Shown: positions 34,598 to 42,596 of the stretch, piece by piece
Numbering within the stretch: the stretch's first letter is position 1
How the letters are laid out: each line of letters starts with the position of its first letter
NCBI GenBank assembly: GCA_031551125.1
Contig: JAVBOB010000009.1
Coordinates: 191,715-255,714 of the forward strand
Direction: 5' to 3'
From: JAIRNF01 sp031551125
Lineage (GTDB): Bacteria; Bacteroidota; Bacteroidia; Bacteroidales; UBA932
Length of the DNA: 64,000 nucleotides
Notes under the pieces: generated by a model
What the model was told of the DNA's origin: nothing
What the model saw: only the letters and a program-made list of their open reading frames with translations
Databases searched by the model: none
Translations under genes and position numbers: made by a program

Positions 34598-35485
34598 TTA
34601 TCTGTTTTCCTCCATCAGCTGTAGGCAGCGATGTAAGCGGCGCATACTGTTGAATGACACCATGGGCTCTGTTTTTTCTCGTATGGATTCGACGAAGTTC
34701 TCCAATTCCGTTAGTTCAATAAACGGAACTTCTTCCATGCTAACCAGCTCTTTTTGCAGCTCCTTATTCGCCCCCTTAACCAGTCTGTGATGCTCACGCT
34801 TCCGGAGATCGAGCATAGCGATAGCCTTATCAGTAATAAGGCGCAACTCCTGCCTGTCGGCAAATCCGCAGGGGTTGGATGATATGCTGGCCGTTACCCC
34901 GTTTGTAAAATCAAGGCGTGCCTCTACCTGTTCTACTTTTTTGTATAGCAACGGAATGTTTTGGTTGTGAGCGCGCAGTACATCCTCATTCACGAGTTTC
35001 AGAATTGCCATTAGCTCAGGAATGTAGTCGGCTTGAAAACGGTTGTTGGTATGAACTTGTTCTTTGATAAACTGAATGTGACGAACGTTTTTGTAAGATT
35101 GGGTAATCTCCGAAATGTTCCAGTAGTACATTTTAGGCATGGAGACCTGAGCAACAACCCGAGCTTCTTCTACCAATCTTTGAGCACCTTCAATATCACC
35201 AAATATTATTGCGCTGTAATCATCAACAAAAACATGCTTTAGCGAACGGATAGCATCGTTTATCAACTTTTTGCGAACTTTTTCTCCAAGAAAAATAACA
35301 GCATCAACAGCACCAATAAGTTCTGTGAACGATTCAAAGACTCCTCCGTCGTATTCCGGTTTTTGGTCTTCGGTATCACACCATATCCCTTCAAGACTAG
35401 CATTTTCCAGTCGCTCCAGCGCACGGGTATAGCTGTCAAAAATATCAGTATAACCAACAATCCCTACTTTCAGTGTAGATTCCAT
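34598..35485 (-). CDS. Gfo/Idh/MocA-like Rossmann protein (divergent)
   Basis: 295 residues, shorter than typical family members (about 330-400). The N-terminus LKVGIVGYTDIFDSYTRAL has the nucleotide-binding glycines G8 and G11 but is followed by Asp-Ile rather than the usual Gly-x-x-G. The second strand (SLEGIWCDTEDQKPEYDGGV) and VDAVIFLGEK fit the fold. The conserved E-K-P catalytic triplet is not visible in the expected place. Function unknown; it may bind a nucleotide without being a dehydrogenase. Monocistronic. Confidence 0.6.
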   Translation of the reverse strand: MESTLKVGIVGYTDIFDSYTRALERLENASLEGIWCDTEDQKPEYDGGVFESFTELIGAVDAVIFLGEKVRKKLINDAIRSLKHVFVDDYSAIIFGDIEGAQRLVEEARVVAQVSMPKMYYWNISEITQSYKNVRHIQFIKEQVHTNNRFQADYIPELMAILKLVNEDVLRAHNQNIPLLYKKVEQVEARLDFTNGVTASISSNPCGFADRQELRLITDKAIAMLDLRKREHHRLVKGANKELQKELVSMEEVPFIELTELENFVESIREKTEPMVSFNSMRRLHRCLQLMEENR

Positions 35486-35564
35486 ATAGTATATTCAAGT
35501 TCAACTTTCTGATTGTTCAAAGTTAACTCTTATTGAGCAAAACACAAGTTTTTGCAAAATAAAA

Positions 35565-35650
35565 TAGCAATAGCTTAAAGATAAATAGAACAAAGAATAA
35601 AGACATTGATATATTAATAGAAAAATCTTTGCTCGTTGTTTTATAAGTCT
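35565..35650. repeat. AAAGANCAAAGA palindrome I1
   Basis: GAACAAAGAATAAAGAC (near 35587) and TCTTTGCTCG...AAGTCTTTGTTC (35625-35657) are inverted relatives. Similar inverted pairs lie at 36404-36485 and 46886-46945. It sits between two divergent genes upstream of the pcm promoter. Confidence 0.55.
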
Positions 35651-35711
35651 TTGTTCGATAAAGAGCTATTTTAACAACAAGGATTTATAAGATTTGTTTT
35701 ATGCAGGCCGC

Positions 35712-35740
35712 TTTGGCCTGTCTTGGAATAGCTATCTTTG
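35712..35740 (+). promoter_or_regulatory. pcm promoter, predicting a leaderless transcript
   Basis: TTTG at 35712-35715 and TATCTTTG at 35733-35740 are 17 nt apart. Only 7 nt (CAACCTT) separate the -7 element from the ATG at 35748. Initiation a few bases after the -7 element would leave an untranslated leader of 0-4 nt. The obgE gene has exactly the same 7-nt spacing. Confidence 0.75.
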
Positions 35741-35747
35741 CAACCTT

Positions 35748-36392
35748 ATGAATGATTCTTTTCAACATAAAGGGCTGCGAAGTAAGCTGGTAGCAAAGCT
35801 AAAAGAAAAAGGAATTTCTGATGAGTATGTTTTAGCAGCCATCGGGAAAGTGCCCCGCCATCTTTTTATGGATAGCAGCTTGGTTAACCATGCCTATGAG
35901 GATAAACCGTTTTCGATAGGTGCCGGACAAACTATATCACAACCTTATACCGTTGCTTTTCAAACTCAGCTGTTGAATTTGCAAAAGTGGGATAAGGTGT
36001 TGGAAATAGGAACCGGATCGGGCTATCAAACAGCGGTGCTGTTGGAGTTAGACGCGAAAGTATATACTATTGAGCGTCAACGAACGTTGTTTGTCAAGGC
36101 GCAACGGCTACTACATGAGATGAAGTACTACCCTAACTGTTTTTATGGCGACGGTTATGAGGGAAAGCCTGCCTTTGCCCCCTTTAATAGAATACTCGTT
36201 ACGGCCGGGGCACCCAATATTCCCCAAGCTCTGCTCAACCAGCTGGCAGTTGGTGGTCGTATGGTTATACCGGTAGGTGGTGATAACCAACAGAAAATGA
36301 TAGTGGTTGACCGTCTTTCGGAGAATGAGTATAAGCAGCAGGAGTTTGGTCTGTTCTCCTTTGTGCCGTTGTTAAAGGGAGTAAACGGTTAA
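35748..36392 (+). CDS. pcm: Protein-L-isoaspartate O-methyltransferase
   Basis: 214 residues from the ATG at 35748 (MNDSFQHKGLRSKL), the conserved N-terminus. A longer frame from 35694 overlaps the promoter and is not used. It repairs isoaspartyl residues with SAM. Blocks: FSIGAGQTISQPYTVAFQTQ near 51-70, the SAM loop VLEIGTGSGYQTAVL near 83-97, and FNRILVTAGAPNIPQALLNQ. Its transcript is predicted to be leaderless. Confidence 0.93.
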   Translation: MNDSFQHKGLRSKLVAKLKEKGISDEYVLAAIGKVPRHLFMDSSLVNHAYEDKPFSIGAGQTISQPYTVAFQTQLLNLQKWDKVLEIGTGSGYQTAVLLELDAKVYTIERQRTLFVKAQRLLHEMKYYPNCFYGDGYEGKPAFAPFNRILVTAGAPNIPQALLNQLAVGGRMVIPVGGDNQQKMIVVDRLSENEYKQQEFGLFSFVPLLKGVNG

Positions 36393-36403
36393 ATTGTATA
36401 ATT

Positions 36404-36485
36404 GAAGCAAAGACTTATAGAACAAGGAGCAAGGATTTTGCCATATCTTAATGGTGATAATTCAAAGGTCTTTGTTCTTTGCTCT
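36404..36485. repeat. AAAGANCAAAGA palindrome I2
   Basis: GCAAAGACTTATAGAACAAG (36405) faces GGTCTTTGTTCTTTGCTCTA (36467-36486) in inverted orientation. The element starts 11 nt after the pcm stop and may act as its 3' hairpin. Confidence 0.65.
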
Positions 36486-36547
36486 ATATATCTTTTATCC
36501 ATTTAAAATTATCTTACCGTAAAAAGCGGTAGTTTTCGGGTAAACTT

Positions 36548-36555
36548 TACCTTTG
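36548..36555 (+). promoter_or_regulatory. -7 element upstream of the Ig-like lipoprotein gene
   Basis: TACCTTTG, 34 nt before the GTG start at 36590. No convincing TTTG at -33. Confidence 0.55.
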
Positions 36556-36589
36556 TAAGTCGTAGAATGACGAATCAAATAGGTTGAGC

Positions 36590-38395
36590 GTGAAAAAATC
36601 GATAGTTTTTTGGCTTTTCGTAGCAGTGGTAGGGCTTATCTTCCCACGCTGTTCAAATACATCTATGGGGCCTTCAGGTGGTCCTAAGGATAGCCTTGCC
36701 CCTGTTGTATTGAAGGTTGAGCCTAAAAATGGGCAAACAGGCTTTAATGGCAAGTTGGTACAGGTTTTTTGTAACGAGTACCTTAAGCTGAAGGATAAGC
36801 AAAAGAACTTCAGCGTATCTCCGCCAATGGAAAAAAGCCCGATATATAGAACGAAGGGTAAGTCTGTTAGGGTTGAGTTTGAAGACACTTTAAAACCCAA
36901 TACCACGTATATTATAGACTTCGGCAATTCCATAACCGATAATAATGAAGGTAACGTGTTGGAAGATTATCGCGTAGTATTTTCAACCGGAGGCAATATT
37001 GATATGGGTAGAATAAAAGGGCGTGTGGCCGATGCATTTACTCTTGACCCGGTTGAGGGAGCATCTGTGTTTTTATATGAGAATAATGTGGACTCATTGC
37101 CATTGAAACAAATACCTGATGCTATTGCAAAGGTTAGTCCCAGGGGATTTTTTATTGCAGACGGGTTAAAAGAGGGGAAATCGTATAAGCTGATGGCTGT
37201 TGAGGATAAAAATAGCAACAATAAATACGACCCCGATGTTGAGAAGGCGGCCTTTCTGACTGAGCCGATTATTGCGCAAAGCATGATTCACGATTCAACA
37301 TCTATCCTTACCTACGAAAAGGACAGCCTATCGAACTTCGATGATATGATGCAGCTACGGCTCTTTAATGAAAATACGCAAAAACAATTCCTTAGCACCT
37401 ACAAGCGTGTGGCAGAGCGTAAGGTGGAGCTGTGCTTTGTTCGGCATTATCCGGAAATTTTATCGTTGAAATTTGACGGGATTGACTCTACTCAGCTTAT
37501 GCGTGAGCAGAATTTCTGGAAAGATACGTTATCCTATTGGCTCACTGCTGACAGTATTCCTGCTGGCTTAGTTGCTAATATCACCTATATGAGGCCTGAC
37601 ACAACAGGTGTTATTGCTCCCTTTGATGCAACGCTTAAGTTTGAAGAATGGAAGGATAAGGCTTCCGCCAGAACAGGAAGACGGGCTAAAGAAAGTGAAG
37701 AAAAGGAGCCCACTCCAGCTATAAAGGCTGAGATTCTTACCAATGGCGACTTGGTTACCCAAGAAGGACTTACCTTAAAATTACCCGCTCCGCTAAAGTC
37801 GTTTGATAGTACAAAGGTTTGCATGTATAAGTATCGGGATACAAGAGATACGGTGAAAACACGAATTCCGTGCAGCGTTACCCCCGACCCGAAAGGCTTG
37901 TGCTACTACCGCATACAGGCTAAATTTGAAACCTCAGAGGCTTATGAAGTGGTTATAGATTCATTGGCAATGCTCGATATTTACGGTTTGCACAATGCTC
38001 ATATCTCCAAAAGAATAGAAACCCCAAATGAAGCCAAGTTTGGTATTTTCATTTTTGAAATGAGCAACGTTTCGGGTAGCTACATCATGCAGCTGATAAA
38101 AGACAAGAAGGTTGTGCGAGAAAAGGTGTTTAATTCCAATGGAGCACAAACCTTCTCGTTTCTCACTCCCGGCGACTATCGTGTACGTTTTATTAATGAT
38201 GAAAACGGTAATGAGCATTGGGATACCGGTATATATTTGGAGCACCAACAGCCGGAACCTGTGGTTTTCTTAAAGCATGAAGGGAAGGGAACCATAAGCT
38301 TAAAGCCAAACTGGGATGTGAAGCTGAAGGTTGATATGCGCTTGCTCTTCGAACCGTTTGCTGAAGTTAGCTCTCAACCTGAAAATAGCAATTAG
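36590..38395 (+). CDS. Ig-like-domain (Big_5) surface or periplasmic lipoprotein
   Basis: About 601 residues from the GTG at 36590. A TTG two codons upstream is possible and no ATG fits. The N-terminus KKSIVFWLFVAVVGLIFPRC gives a lipoprotein-type signal with Cys at about 20, followed by a Gly/Pro-rich stretch (GPSGGPKDS) that is characteristic of the Bacteroidota family. The first domain has LKVEPKNGQTGFNGKLVQVF and NTTYIIDFGNSITDNNEGN, a Big_5-type Ig fold. The C-terminal half is beta-rich with NGNEHWDTGIYLEH. Role unknown, probably envelope related. Two nt separate it from the next barrel gene, so they form an operon. Confidence 0.75.
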   Translation: MKKSIVFWLFVAVVGLIFPRCSNTSMGPSGGPKDSLAPVVLKVEPKNGQTGFNGKLVQVFCNEYLKLKDKQKNFSVSPPMEKSPIYRTKGKSVRVEFEDTLKPNTTYIIDFGNSITDNNEGNVLEDYRVVFSTGGNIDMGRIKGRVADAFTLDPVEGASVFLYENNVDSLPLKQIPDAIAKVSPRGFFIADGLKEGKSYKLMAVEDKNSNNKYDPDVEKAAFLTEPIIAQSMIHDSTSILTYEKDSLSNFDDMMQLRLFNENTQKQFLSTYKRVAERKVELCFVRHYPEILSLKFDGIDSTQLMREQNFWKDTLSYWLTADSIPAGLVANITYMRPDTTGVIAPFDATLKFEEWKDKASARTGRRAKESEEKEPTPAIKAEILTNGDLVTQEGLTLKLPAPLKSFDSTKVCMYKYRDTRDTVKTRIPCSVTPDPKGLCYYRIQAKFETSEAYEVVIDSLAMLDIYGLHNAHISKRIETPNEAKFGIFIFEMSNVSGSYIMQLIKDKKVVREKVFNSNGAQTFSFLTPGDYRVRFINDENGNEHWDTGIYLEHQQPEPVVFLKHEGKGTISLKPNWDVKLKVDMRLLFEPFAEVSSQPENSN

Positions 38396-38397
38396 CA

Positions 38398-39045
38398 ATG
38401 AAAAAATTCGGCATACTCATTCTTTTTATAGTAGGCACATGCCCTTTATTTGCACAACAGTATTTTGGGGTAAGGGGTGGCTACGCTATATCAGGTGTTA
38501 ACTTTAATCCATACAGGCAGGAAACAACCATAAGCGGGGTAGATTTTGGCTTGGCCTGCAAGCTGTACACCGGAAGGTATATGGGTATGCAAGCGGAGCT
38601 AAACATGGTACAAAAAGGCTATGAGGCAAGAGATACAACGTACGCCGCTTCTGCAATAGAGCTACCCGCAATGGCTCAGGGACATTTAAAGTTTGGAGCA
38701 TTCAGAGCGTTTATTAATGCAGGCTTTTACATGTCTTATCTTTTGAAGGAGGATACTAAGTATGAAAATAGTAGTGGCATATCCGTTACTGAGTCATACA
38801 CGTTTCAGGATAGAGACAACCGTTTTGAATACGGAGTAATTGGCGGAGGTGGCTTGGGACTTGAGTTCAGCAGGTTTGAGTTGCAAGGAGAGTTCAGGTA
38901 CCAGTATGGAATGAACTTTTGGATAAAGCCCCGTTACCAAGATGAACAAACGGTTTTTTCTAATAGTACCCACATGGTTTTCTCGCTTAGCTTGTTTTAC
39001 AGAATAGGTTCTGCAAAACAACCTGCCCCTATTTCGCAAAATTAA
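38398..39045 (+). CDS. Small outer-membrane beta-barrel protein (PorT-like)
   Basis: 215 residues with a signal peptide ending near CPLFAQ (about 20). Repeated amphipathic beta strands with many Tyr/Phe/Gly follow (YFGVRGGYAISGVNF; YMGMQAELNMVQKGYE), ending in a strand FSLSLFYRIG. This is the pattern of eight-stranded Bacteroidota barrels. Cotranscribed with the lipoprotein gene 2 nt upstream, which hints at a shared envelope function. Confidence 0.72.
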   Translation: MKKFGILILFIVGTCPLFAQQYFGVRGGYAISGVNFNPYRQETTISGVDFGLACKLYTGRYMGMQAELNMVQKGYEARDTTYAASAIELPAMAQGHLKFGAFRAFINAGFYMSYLLKEDTKYENSSGISVTESYTFQDRDNRFEYGVIGGGGLGLEFSRFELQGEFRYQYGMNFWIKPRYQDEQTVFSNSTHMVFSLSLFYRIGSAKQPAPISQN

Positions 39046-39054
39046 GTTGCGAAT

Positions 39055-39153
39055 TTACCCCCAACCCCCTAAAGGGGGCTTTGGTCTGTGCAAATGGCTT
39101 CAAAAAAATAATTTTGCAGTGGCGAGTTCCCCCTTTAGGGGGCTAGGGGGTAA
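39055..39153. repeat. TTACCCCCAACCCCCTAAAGGGGG palindrome F1
   Basis: Ends TTACCCCCAA... and ...TAGGGGGTAA are inverted. Each arm holds CCCCCTAAAGGGGG or its complement, and the interior has TGCAAATGGCTTC and TTTTGCAG. It begins 9 nt after the stop of the barrel gene. Full relatives at 56942, 60271 and 62716. Confidence 0.88.
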
Positions 39154-39211
39154 AATTGTTAGCATGGAGCAATAATTGAATAACCAGAAACTCTGTGAAA
39201 CCCTTCAAAAT

Positions 39212-41041
39212 ATGTTTTGTTCCGATTTAAGTAAATATATCCGGCGAAAAACGCTAGAAGTAAATATTGGCGGTATTGCAATGGGGGCTAATCACTCTAT
39301 TCGCATACAGTCAATGACAAATACTAACACGCTTGATGTTGAGGCTACCGTTGAGCAGTGCATGCGTATTGCCGATGCCGGAGCCGACTATGTTCGTTGT
39401 ACGGTACAAGGTTTGCGCGAGGCGGATGCGATGAAAGAAATCAAGCAGCATTTACGTGGCAAGGGCTATAACATTCCGCTGATTGCCGATGTTCACTTTA
39501 GCGCTCAGGTTGCCGAAGCGGTTGCCGCTTATGTGGATAAGGTACGCATTAATCCGGGCAACTTTATTGATAAGCGTGCTGATTTTTCCCGGCAGGAGTT
39601 GAGTGACGAAGAATATGCTCAGGAGTTGAAACGATTGGAGGAGGCCGTTTGTAGCTTGCTGAACATTTGTAAGAAGCATGGAACAGCAATACGAATAGGA
39701 GTAAACCATGGGTCGCTATCCGACCGGATTATGAGCCGATACGGTGATACGCCTGCCGGAATGGTTGAATCGGGAATGGAGTTTCTGCGTGTATGCAAGC
39801 AGCAAAAGTTTGACAATGTGGTGTTGTCTATGAAGTCGAGCAACACCCGCGTAATGGTACAAGCCTACCGCTTGCTGGTTGATGCGATGAACAAGGAAGG
39901 CATGAGCTACCCTTTGCATCTCGGCGTAACCGAAGCGGGAGAAGGTGAGGACGGACGCATTAAATCGGCTGTAGGCATAGGAACCTTGTTAGCGGATGGT
40001 ATAGGAGATACCATTCGAGTATCGTTAACCGAAGCGCCGGAAAACGAAATACCTGTTGCCAGACAGCTGGTAAGCTATTTTGAAAACCGCACAAAACATA
40101 AGCCAATAGTAAAACCTGATGCTACATACTATTCTCCATATGAATATCAAAAGTGTGAGACGGGAGAAGTAAACGGAATAGGTGGAGCTAACCCGACCGT
40201 AGTAGTGGCTGACCTTTCGGAATATAATCCTGTTTATCAAAAAGATATTGAAGCACTCGGGTTCACGCTTTATAACGGACGTTGGGTTGGCGGTAGGCAA
40301 AGCCCTGATGCAATTTACATCGGGTCTTCCATGTTTAGTACAGAAGAGGGAGGGCTACGTATTATTTCTGATGAAACGGAAGGGCTCTTTCGTTGTACTA
40401 CTGATATGTTGAATGCTGAGCTGCTGGCGTGGCTTAAAGGTAATCCGCAAGTTCTTCTAGCTGTTGAAACGCATAACGATAATGCACCGGCTGATTTACG
40501 GGCATTCTTCCTTCGTTTGCTGGAGTATGGTGTAAAAAACCCGGTTATTATTCAACGTACGTATAATGATACGAGTTTGGATGAGCTGCAAATTAAAGCG
40601 GCTTGCGACTTAGGGTTGTTGCTGATTGATGGTTTTGGTGATGGCGTGATGCTTAATGCGCCTAATTTAGCCGTTCCTCAGAAAGATAGGGCTTTAATTC
40701 AGCTGACTTTTTCTATACTGCAAGCCTCACGAGTTCGCTTTAGTAAAACGGAATACATAGCTTGCCCCAGCTGCGGTCGTACACTGTTTGACTTGCAAAC
40801 AACCTTAGCCCAAGTAAAAGCGGCAACAGTACACCTCAGCAAGCTGAAAATTGCTGTAATGGGGTGCATTGTGAACGGTCCGGGAGAAATGGCTGATGCC
40901 GATTACGGTTATGTTGGAGCAGGCCCCGGAAAAGTATCACTATATAAAGGAAAAGTTCAGGTAAAGAAAAATATTCCTCAGGAAAAAGCTGTTGAGGAAT
41001 TAATAACACTGATTAAGGAAAACGGAGATTGGGAGGAATAG
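39212..41041 (+). CDS. ispG: (E)-4-hydroxy-3-methylbut-2-enyl-diphosphate synthase, long bipartite type
   Basis: 609 residues from the ATG at 39212. A TTG at 39176 is less likely. It makes HMBPP in the MEP isoprenoid pathway with a 4Fe-4S cluster. The TIM-barrel part shows IRIQSMTNTNTLD, VRCTVQGLREADAM and PLIADVHFSAQVA. A large insert domain (about 270-510) separates it from the cluster-binding part, as in Bacteroidota, Chlamydiae and plants. The cluster cysteines are in ACPSCGRTLFDLQ and VMGCIVNGPGEM. It is preceded by repeat F1 and followed 9 nt after the stop by a large palindrome. Confidence 0.95.
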   Translation: MFCSDLSKYIRRKTLEVNIGGIAMGANHSIRIQSMTNTNTLDVEATVEQCMRIADAGADYVRCTVQGLREADAMKEIKQHLRGKGYNIPLIADVHFSAQVAEAVAAYVDKVRINPGNFIDKRADFSRQELSDEEYAQELKRLEEAVCSLLNICKKHGTAIRIGVNHGSLSDRIMSRYGDTPAGMVESGMEFLRVCKQQKFDNVVLSMKSSNTRVMVQAYRLLVDAMNKEGMSYPLHLGVTEAGEGEDGRIKSAVGIGTLLADGIGDTIRVSLTEAPENEIPVARQLVSYFENRTKHKPIVKPDATYYSPYEYQKCETGEVNGIGGANPTVVVADLSEYNPVYQKDIEALGFTLYNGRWVGGRQSPDAIYIGSSMFSTEEGGLRIISDETEGLFRCTTDMLNAELLAWLKGNPQVLLAVETHNDNAPADLRAFFLRLLEYGVKNPVIIQRTYNDTSLDELQIKAACDLGLLLIDGFGDGVMLNAPNLAVPQKDRALIQLTFSILQASRVRFSKTEYIACPSCGRTLFDLQTTLAQVKAATVHLSKLKIAVMGCIVNGPGEMADADYGYVGAGPGKVSLYKGKVQVKKNIPQEKAVEELITLIKENGDWEE

Positions 41042-41049
41042 TTTTATTT

Positions 41050-41235
41050 ACAGCCCGATAGGGGCTGAATATAAATAACCGTTGGTGTAAACCTACGGTT
41101 ATTTTGTTGTGTTCGATTGCGCAGGGAGTACTATCCTTTTTCTGGGGAAAGACGGTGATCCCTGCGCACTTCTAGTAGCTGCCTGAGCCTCCGTATAGCA
41201 TACGGGGTTATTATTATTCAATCCCTATCGGAATT
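41050..41235. repeat. Large nested palindrome, copy A4 (inverted orientation)
   Basis: It starts 9 nt after the ispG stop with CAGCCCGATAGGGGCTG. It has a hairpin AACCGTTGGTG.../...ACCTACGGTT, the central stem TGCGCAGGGA / TCCCTGCGCA (about 41118-41168), and ends CCGTATAGCATACGGGG then ATCCCTATCGG. Relative to copies at 5029 and 49738 it is flipped and its central stem is shorter and decayed. Confidence 0.78.
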
Positions 41236-41302
41236 ATTTTCTATACTCAGCACAATCTAATTCAAAATTTAGACAGCATTTATCTCAAAATGCAAAAAAA
41301 TC

Positions 41303-41317
41303 TGGCATAGTATTTGC
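41303..41317 (+). promoter_or_regulatory. Sigma-54-type promoter candidate
   Basis: TGGCATAGTATTTGC: GG at 41304-41305 and GC at 41316-41317, exactly the -24/-12 spacing of sigma-54 promoters. An inverted repeat GCATTT-ATCTCA-AAATGC lies just upstream (41276-41293). There is no protein gene downstream on this strand; a terminator follows about 55 nt after the predicted start near 41329. Confidence 0.5.
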
Positions 41318-41328
41318 TTTACTGTTTA

Positions 41329-41417
41329 TTGTCAATAACAGAATGTGCTAGTTTTGGATTATTGATTGTTTAAAGGGAGATTAACGCCGTCTGAAAGTTC
41401 AGGCGGCGTTGGTTTTT
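41329..41417 (+). ncRNA. Candidate small RNA of about 90 nt
   Basis: The predicted transcript starts about 12 nt after the sigma-54-like -12 element. It has an AT-rich body with AATAACA and ATTATTGATTG, and ends in a stable hairpin with a T-tract. No reading frame of note. The stretch 41236-41302 has no other gene. This is inference from a promoter-terminator pair alone. Confidence 0.35.
41383..41417 (+). terminator. Intrinsic terminator in the ispG-lspA gap
   Basis: AACGCCGTCTG / CAGGCGGCGTT stem (one G-U pair) with loop AAAGTT, followed by GGTTTTT on the plus strand. No T-tract on the minus strand, so it is directional and does not serve lspA. It is 340 nt past the ispG stop. Confidence 0.8.
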
Positions 41418-41470
41418 ATAAACGTTTGGGTAATACGGATATTTAATCCGTTATAGAAATATTTGAAAAT

Positions 41471-42112
41471 CTACCGTAGAATTTGCCCCAAAAATCTACG
41501 CTGAAATATCAGCAGGTAAATTATAGCTACGCTAATAGATGCATCGGCAAGGTTGAATATGGGGCGGAAAAATACAACGTGGTCGCCACCCCAGAATGGA
41601 ACCCAATCGGGGAGTGTTCCGTCAACAATTGGGAAGTAGAACATGTCCACTACGCTACCATGTAGGAAGGATGCGTAACCATTGCTAGAGAAGTCGGCTA
41701 TTCCGGAGTATCCGATAGCCATATTCATTTCAGGAGAAAAAACGGTTCCTTTATCGAATATTAGCCCATAAAACGCACAGTCTATAATATTCCCGGCGGC
41801 TCCGGCTAGCAACATGGCCACCCCTACAATTACACCCATAGATGCCTTACGTTTTACTAAGCGGCACAGCCCCCAACCAATAAAAGCTACAGCCCCTATA
41901 CGGAAAACGCTTAGTATCAGCTTACCGAAGTTACCTCCCAGCGACCAGCCGAATGCAAATCCGGTATTTTCGGTAAAGGCTATTTGCCCCCAGCTGCCAA
42001 GCATGTTAATGCTATCGCCAAGGCCCATGTGCGTTTTTACCCATATTTTAATCAGCTGATCGGCTATCAGAATTAATGCTATAATGAGAACTGCTTTTTT
42101 TCCTAGTGACAT
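41471..42112 (-). CDS. lspA: Lipoprotein signal peptidase (signal peptidase II)
   Basis: 213 residues from the ATG at 42112. A TTG three codons upstream is unlikely. Inner-membrane aspartyl protease that cleaves prolipoproteins. Four membrane helices. IADQLIKIWVKTHM lies in the first. The catalytic aspartates are in AGAAGNIIDCAFYG (about 110) and FRPIFNLADASISVAI near the C-terminus. It is longer than E. coli LspA (164) because of the loop FDKGTVFSPEMNMAIGYSG. Downstream of ileS and the dksA-like gene, a conserved order in this phylum. Confidence 0.93.
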   Translation of the reverse strand: MSLGKKAVLIIALILIADQLIKIWVKTHMGLGDSINMLGSWGQIAFTENTGFAFGWSLGGNFGKLILSVFRIGAVAFIGWGLCRLVKRKASMGVIVGVAMLLAGAAGNIIDCAFYGLIFDKGTVFSPEMNMAIGYSGIADFSSNGYASFLHGSVVDMFYFPIVDGTLPDWVPFWGGDHVVFFRPIFNLADASISVAIIYLLIFQRRFLGQILR

Positions 42113-42146
42113 TCTTTGCAAGGTGTTTGTGCATGTGCTGTAGCGA

Positions 42147-42188
42147 CAAAAGTATAAAAAAACAGAGAGACATTGCTATGTCTCTCTG
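42147..42188 (-). promoter_or_regulatory. Fused dksA terminator and lspA -7 element
   Basis: On the minus strand a hairpin CAGAGAGACAT / ATGTCTCTCTG (42188-42163) ends in TTTTTTTATAC. The last bases of that tail run directly into TACTTTTG (42154-42147), the -7 element for lspA, 34 nt before its ATG. Terminator and next promoter thus occupy the same 40 bp. Confidence 0.68.
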
Positions 42189-42209
42189 CTAGTTCTTGTG
42201 TTTTCCCTA

Positions 42210-42596
42210 TTAATCGCGACTGTTCTTTGCCTCTATGCTCAATGTGGCATGTGGCACGGCCAAAAGCCGCTCCTTGGGTATAAGCTTACCTGTTTCACGG
42301 CAAATACCGTAACTCTTGTTTTCAATCCGAACGAGTGCTGCCTCGAGGTGCAGGATGAACTTTTGCTGACGTTGCGCTAGCTTACCCGATTCTTCTTTTG
42401 AAAGGGTTGACGCGCCTTCTTCCAGCACCTTAAAGGTTGGAGATGTATCTTCGGTATCGTTACTTTCGCTATGTGTAATGGCGGCCTTCAATATCTCGTA
42501 ATCTTTACGTGCTTTTTCAAGCTTCTGTAGTATAAGTTCCTTGAACTCGAGTAGTTCTTCGTCCGAGTATCTCATTTTTTCTTTTTTCTCGGCCAT
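42210..42596 (-). CDS. DksA/TraR-family protein with degenerate zinc finger
   Basis: 128 residues. An N-terminal helical part (RYSDEELLEFKELILQKLEK) precedes the family's C-terminal finger region YGICRETGKLIPKERLLAVP. Of the four zinc cysteines only the first remains: CRETG has Thr at the second position, and the distal pair is replaced by HATLSIEA. DksA-type proteins bind the RNA polymerase secondary channel in the stringent response. This variant would fold there without zinc. Downstream of ileS by 431 nt and ended by its own hairpin. Confidence 0.85.
   Translation of the reverse strand: MAEKKEKMRYSDEELLEFKELILQKLEKARKDYEILKAAITHSESNDTEDTSPTFKVLEEGASTLSKEESGKLAQRQQKFILHLEAALVRIENKSYGICRETGKLIPKERLLAVPHATLSIEAKNSRD

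Noticed and set aside
35694..35747. Upstream start for pcm
   Set aside because: It would place coding sequence over a very good promoter, and the added residues are not Pcm-like.
39176..39211. Extended TTG start for ispG
   Set aside because: The added 12 residues are not typical of IspG and lie close to repeat F1; the ATG at 39212 fits better.
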